Position numbers and translations under genes: made by a program. A stretch of DNA of 64,000 nt. It comes from Pantanalinema sp. GBBB05 (lineage in GTDB: Bacteria; Cyanobacteriota; Cyanobacteriia; Leptolyngbyales; Leptolyngbyaceae). How positions within the stretch are numbered: position 1 is the first letter of the stretch; each line of letters begins with the position of its first letter. The stretch is taken from NCBI GenBank assembly GCA_016743235.1, contig VRZD01000037.1:1-64000 (forward strand). Reading direction: 5' to 3'. The notes beneath the pieces were generated by a model. That model had not been told where the DNA came from. It saw only the letters and a program-made list of their open reading frames with translations, and searched no databases. Shown in pieces: positions 61,277 to 64,000 of the stretch.

Positions 61277-61750
61277 ATGGGATCGCGAAAACTTACCCGG
61301 AAAAAAGTGTCAGACAATTGTGCGGCGCGAGTCATGGAAGCTGTCCCCATGATCATGCGTTTTATCCGGGCGGATATGCGAGCGCGAGGCACCTATGAAG
61401 AACTGTCTGTCCCCCAGTTTCGGACTCTAGCCTTTCTCGATCGCAATCCGGGAGCCTCGCTTTCTGAACTAGCAGAACACCTGGGAGTGACCCGAGCCAC
61501 GGCTTCAGCGAATACAGAACGATTGGTGCAACGCCAATTTATCGATCGCTGTGATCATCCTGAAGAACGTCGTCGGGTGGTATTGAAGCTGACTGAAACG
61601 GGTAAGGAACACTTACAGACCAACCGCGCCCAAACTCGTAAGTATATTGCTAATTTACTCGGTTCCCTGACCGATGACGAAATTAACCAAATTGAGCAAG
61701 GCATGACGCTATTAAAGCAGGTGTTTGAACAACAACCTGGAACCCGGTAA
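61277..61750 (+). CDS. MarR-family transcriptional regulator
   Basis: A 157-residue winged helix-turn-helix regulator. The recognition region is SLSELAEHLGVTRATASANT, followed by the wing DRCDHPEERRRVVLKLTETG; flanking helices form the dimer domain. MarR proteins usually repress efflux genes and release DNA when a phenolic or oxidised ligand binds. It lies 160 bp after the permease on the same strand. Its most likely target is the 27-bp palindrome at 59375. The gap may contain its own promoter, but I see no second palindrome there. Confidence 0.9.
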   Translation: MGSRKLTRKKVSDNCAARVMEAVPMIMRFIRADMRARGTYEELSVPQFRTLAFLDRNPGASLSELAEHLGVTRATASANTERLVQRQFIDRCDHPEERRRVVLKLTETGKEHLQTNRAQTRKYIANLLGSLTDDEINQIEQGMTLLKQVFEQQPGTR

Positions 61751-61784
61751 AAGGGCATAACTGTAGCAAGCCCTTGACACGAAA

Positions 61785-61813
61785 TAGGATTCAGATGGAG
61801 TGTCTGAATCCTA
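61785..61813. terminator. Bidirectional terminator between convergent genes
   Basis: TAGGATTCAGA and TCTGAATCCTA form a perfect 11-bp stem with a 7-base loop. It lies between the MarR stop (61750) and the dioxygenase stop (61852), which converge. On the minus strand it is followed by TTTCG. It probably ends both transcripts. Confidence 0.65.
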
Positions 61814-61851
61814 CTACCCAGAAAGTTCATTCAATCGTCACAAGATTGGCT

Positions 61852-62784
61852 TCAAACGGCGACTGCACTCTGTTCCGGCTGCACACTCCGGTTATAGGTT
61901 GCCGCATCACCTTTGATGGCTTCGCTATAACGACCATCAATACTCACCGGACGATCGCCGACGATCGTCACCCGTTGGACATGACGAGGTTGATCCCCAT
62001 AATCGTAAACGGCATAGTGTTGAGTCGCCCGATTATCCCAGAAGGCGACATCCCCGACCTGCCAGCGCCAACGCACGGTATTTTCAGGACGGGTAACGTA
62101 GGATTGCAACAGCCGGATAATGTCATCCGACTCAGTGGTGGAAAGTCCTTGAATTTGCCGCACAAAACCACCGATAAACAACCCCCGTTCGCCCGACTCT
62201 GGATGAACTCGCACCACAGGATGCAGCGTTTCATACACCGTTGACGTAAAGACCTGGCGATAGGCTTTGATAGCTTCAGATAAACTGACAGCGGCTTCTG
62301 CGTAGTCGTAGGCATTACTGTGAACGGCCCAGAGTTGATCGGCAAGATAGCGCAGGTACGAGGGCAGATCTTGATAGGCCGTTACAGTGTTTGCCCAGAT
62401 GGTGTCACCACCCGCCGGAGGAATAGTAATTGCCCGCAAAATAGACCCCAAAGGTGGGCGATCGACAAAGGTGACATCTGTATGCCAGTTATTGGCACGG
62501 GTAGCGGTTCTACCATAGTCCAGATCCAGGATTTCGGGGTGTCCTGGCAAGGACGGTACAGTGGGGTGAGCGGTGGTTACTTCCCCAAAGCGGCGAGCAA
62601 ACGCTACCTGCCCAGCCGCATCCAGATGTTGCCCTCGAAAGAAAATGACTTTGTACTGCACCAAGGCTTGACGAATCTGCTGAATCAACTCGTCACTGAG
62701 ATTGGCACTCAGGTCAACGCCGACGATTTTAGCGCCAATTCGACCAGAAACGGGATGAATTTCTAGGGCTAGTGCCTGTCCCAT
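61852..62784 (-). CDS. TauD/TfdA-family 2-oxoglutarate dioxygenase
   Basis: The start is ATG 62784 (MGQALALEIHPVSG), seven bases after AAGGAG; an upstream TTG is less likely. The 310-residue enzyme has the Fe(II) motif H-x-D in NNWHTDVTF, the distal His in RATQHYAVYDYGD, and the 2-oxoglutarate Arg near RHVQRVTIVGDRP. Taurine dioxygenase and alkylsulfatase AtsK share this pattern, releasing sulfite or sulfate from organosulfur compounds, but other substrates occur. No sulfur-transport genes adjoin it; an arylsulfotransferase-like gene lies 3.7 kb away. Confidence 0.9.
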   Translation of the reverse strand: MGQALALEIHPVSGRIGAKIVGVDLSANLSDELIQQIRQALVQYKVIFFRGQHLDAAGQVAFARRFGEVTTAHPTVPSLPGHPEILDLDYGRTATRANNWHTDVTFVDRPPLGSILRAITIPPAGGDTIWANTVTAYQDLPSYLRYLADQLWAVHSNAYDYAEAAVSLSEAIKAYRQVFTSTVYETLHPVVRVHPESGERGLFIGGFVRQIQGLSTTESDDIIRLLQSYVTRPENTVRWRWQVGDVAFWDNRATQHYAVYDYGDQPRHVQRVTIVGDRPVSIDGRYSEAIKGDAATYNRSVQPEQSAVAV

Positions 62785-63262
62785 AATCAATCTCCTTATT
62801 GAATCAAAAACAAACTGTTAGAGGGTCTAACTTAAAGGTCAGACGATGACTCAGATTAGAGTCAACTTGATCGACATGCAGAGGGTTATGAGTTGGGAGT
62901 TAGCTATTCCCTCAAGCCACCGCTATCTCCCATTCATCTCAAGGTCGGGTAGTCGCTCAATTGATCATACAAAATCTACGGCAAACCTATCGATGAAGCG
63001 TATTATCCCTGTATCTGAGAATCTCATAGGCGATCGAAAAAAGCAACCTACCCCGATCGCTTAATTTTTCAAAAATAGATCTTCTACTTGTTTAAACCGA
63101 GCAAAGCAAAAATAAGTAGGTAGCCCAAATTAAACGTAGGATGTCTTAGGCGTAGCCGTAACGCATTAAATCCTTTGACAGCATGGGTTACGCTCTCGCT
63201 AACCCATCCTACGAAAAGCCATGTTTATTGATGACCATCTACTTAGAAAGTGATAAGAGCGG
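62785..63262. other. Intergenic region with a dispersed-repeat-like hairpin
   Basis: No supported gene. ATGGGTTA...TAACCCAT (about 63184-63208) forms an 8-bp stem, inside a stretch that begins GTAGGATG and ends CATCCTAC. This outer and inner pairing (about 63137-63215) resembles interspersed repeats seen in cyanobacterial genomes. It may also end the transcript of the minus-strand gene next to it. Confidence 0.45.
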
Positions 63263-63886
63263 TTATTTCAGGGTAGCAATCAAATCTTGCAGGCGATCGT
63301 GTCCATCTCGAAACACTGACCAACCATCGCCGACAAGGACAGCAGTAATGCTGGGGATAGCTGCCAGCCGTTGTACAGAAGCGATCGCGGCGGTTCGGTC
63401 TTGCAATTTGGCATCGGGTAACAGCATCAAACTACCCGCGCGATGGGCACGAATTAAATCCCCGGTGATTAACGTGGTTTCCTCTAGCAGTAGCGCCAGT
63501 TCACCAGACGTTTTAGACCCGTGTAGTTCGATCGCCTGCAATCCTGGCACAAGTTCTTCGCCATCCGTTAGCCAGCGAATTGGCTTTGTCCCAGTCGGCG
63601 GTGTAACCAGCGGAAAAGTCGCCTGTTCCCCAATGGGAGCGGCAATTTGTGCCCCGGTTTGTTGGGCGATCGCCTGAGCATCGCGGATATGATCAGAATT
63701 GGTGATCACAATCCAACTCGCTCCACCCAGCTCTTGCAGATGGTGAGTATCATGCTCTGACAGGGGCACTGGATCAATTAAGACGTTGCCTGTAGGACGA
63801 ATCCAGGCGATGCCATTAAAATCAACGTTGCGTTCTGGATCAAAGGTTGACCAGCTATAGAGATCAGGACGATGGAGAGATTTCAT
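63263..63886 (-). CDS. MBL-fold metallohydrolase-like protein
   Basis: A 207-residue protein with metallo-beta-lactamase fold features: an N-terminal sheet (NGIAWIRPTGNVLIDP), IVITNSDHIRDAQAIAQQTG where HxHxDH is expected, ELHGSKTSGELALLLEETTL followed by ITGDLI, and a final VLVGDGWSVFRDG. The first metal motif is reduced to SDH, and HGSKT stands where the third metal His normally is. Metal binding is thus partial at best. The family includes hydrolases and non-enzymatic relatives. It appears to be a single gene. Confidence 0.7.
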   Translation of the reverse strand: MKSLHRPDLYSWSTFDPERNVDFNGIAWIRPTGNVLIDPVPLSEHDTHHLQELGGASWIVITNSDHIRDAQAIAQQTGAQIAAPIGEQATFPLVTPPTGTKPIRWLTDGEELVPGLQAIELHGSKTSGELALLLEETTLITGDLIRAHRAGSLMLLPDAKLQDRTAAIASVQRLAAIPSITAVLVGDGWSVFRDGHDRLQDLIATLK

Positions 63887-64000
63887 GGTAATTCCGGGTC
63901 GTTGAGTAGAGATTTTCAGCTTCAGTTTACGGGATTACCAGGATGATTGTTTGCTTGATTCGGCGAACAAACAGTTAGAGATACAGACAGTTTGTTACCA
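63887..64000. other. Window end, promoter side of the MBL-fold gene
   Basis: No gene is visible. The start of the next gene, if any, lies outside the window. Confidence 0.3.

Noticed and set aside
1..64000. tRNA, rRNA or riboswitch
   Set aside because: I scanned for CCA-ended cloverleaf patterns and conserved rRNA or riboswitch cores and recognised none; a covariance-model search would be needed to exclude weak ones.

Overview
The window looks like chromosomal DNA of a cyanobacterium. The octamer GCGATCGC (HIP1) and its core CGATCG recur throughout. Several proteins belong to families known mainly from cyanobacteria: a secretion-domain haemagglutinin fused to a CHAT protease, DUF928, CHASE2 and a SufR-like regulator. 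I saw no rRNA, tRNA or CRISPR array. Genus cannot be read from the sequence alone.

Layout. 1-8.8 kb is a mixed accessory stretch: an IS1-family end that cut a plant-type ferredoxin, a rubredoxin with a stop at its fourth cysteine, an AraC regulator divergent from two SDR genes, a tyrosine recombinase, an AlkC-like repair protein, and a decayed IS1 copy inside a dead Ser/Thr kinase. 8.8-25 kb holds surface and signalling genes: an SPFH protein, the haemagglutinin-CHAT / DUF928 / cyclase-CHASE2 operon, a sugar isomerase-like protein, and a large beta-helix/Calx-beta/RTX protein with a broken paralogue beside it.

25.5-38.9 kb is the most striking part: fourteen closely packed genes on two converging strands. 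They encode three Rieske oxygenases, a ferritin-like diiron protein, an AurF-like diiron protein, a [2Fe-2S] ferredoxin, a fatty-acid-hydroxylase-type enzyme, a membrane hexapeptide acyltransferase, a GH3-type acyl-amide synthetase, an Mpo1-like (DUF962) protein, an N-acyl-amino-acid deacylase-like amidohydrolase, a family-2 glycosyltransferase, a GNAT-like protein and an NTF2-like membrane protein. I infer a pathway for an oxygenated, amide-linked and perhaps glycosylated lipid. I know of no described pathway with this gene set.

39-43.5 kb is a signalling operon joining a REC/thioredoxin-reductase fusion, a cNMP-binding histidine kinase and a diadenylate-cyclase-domain protein. 44-47.8 kb looks like a small regulon: a SufR-like Fe-S regulator, a Rieske-domain protein, a cupin, a VOC protein and remnants of a transporter and an AraC gene, tied together by a recurring TAAAG-N6-CTTTA palindrome. 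48-54 kb has a molybdopterin oxidoreductase and an operon of type III glutamine synthetase-like enzyme, MetX-like hydrolase and fatty acid desaturase. 54.3-55.9 kb is a mosaic of broken genes. 56-64 kb carries an aldo/keto reductase, an arylsulfotransferase-like propeller, a nitroreductase, an ABC exporter with a MarR regulator and a clear palindromic operator, a TauD-type dioxygenase and an MBL-fold protein.

Gene remains are unusually frequent: IS1 (two), IS3, IS5, IS6, IS630 and IS701 pieces, plus stop-interrupted host genes. The region has taken many insertions and is being trimmed.
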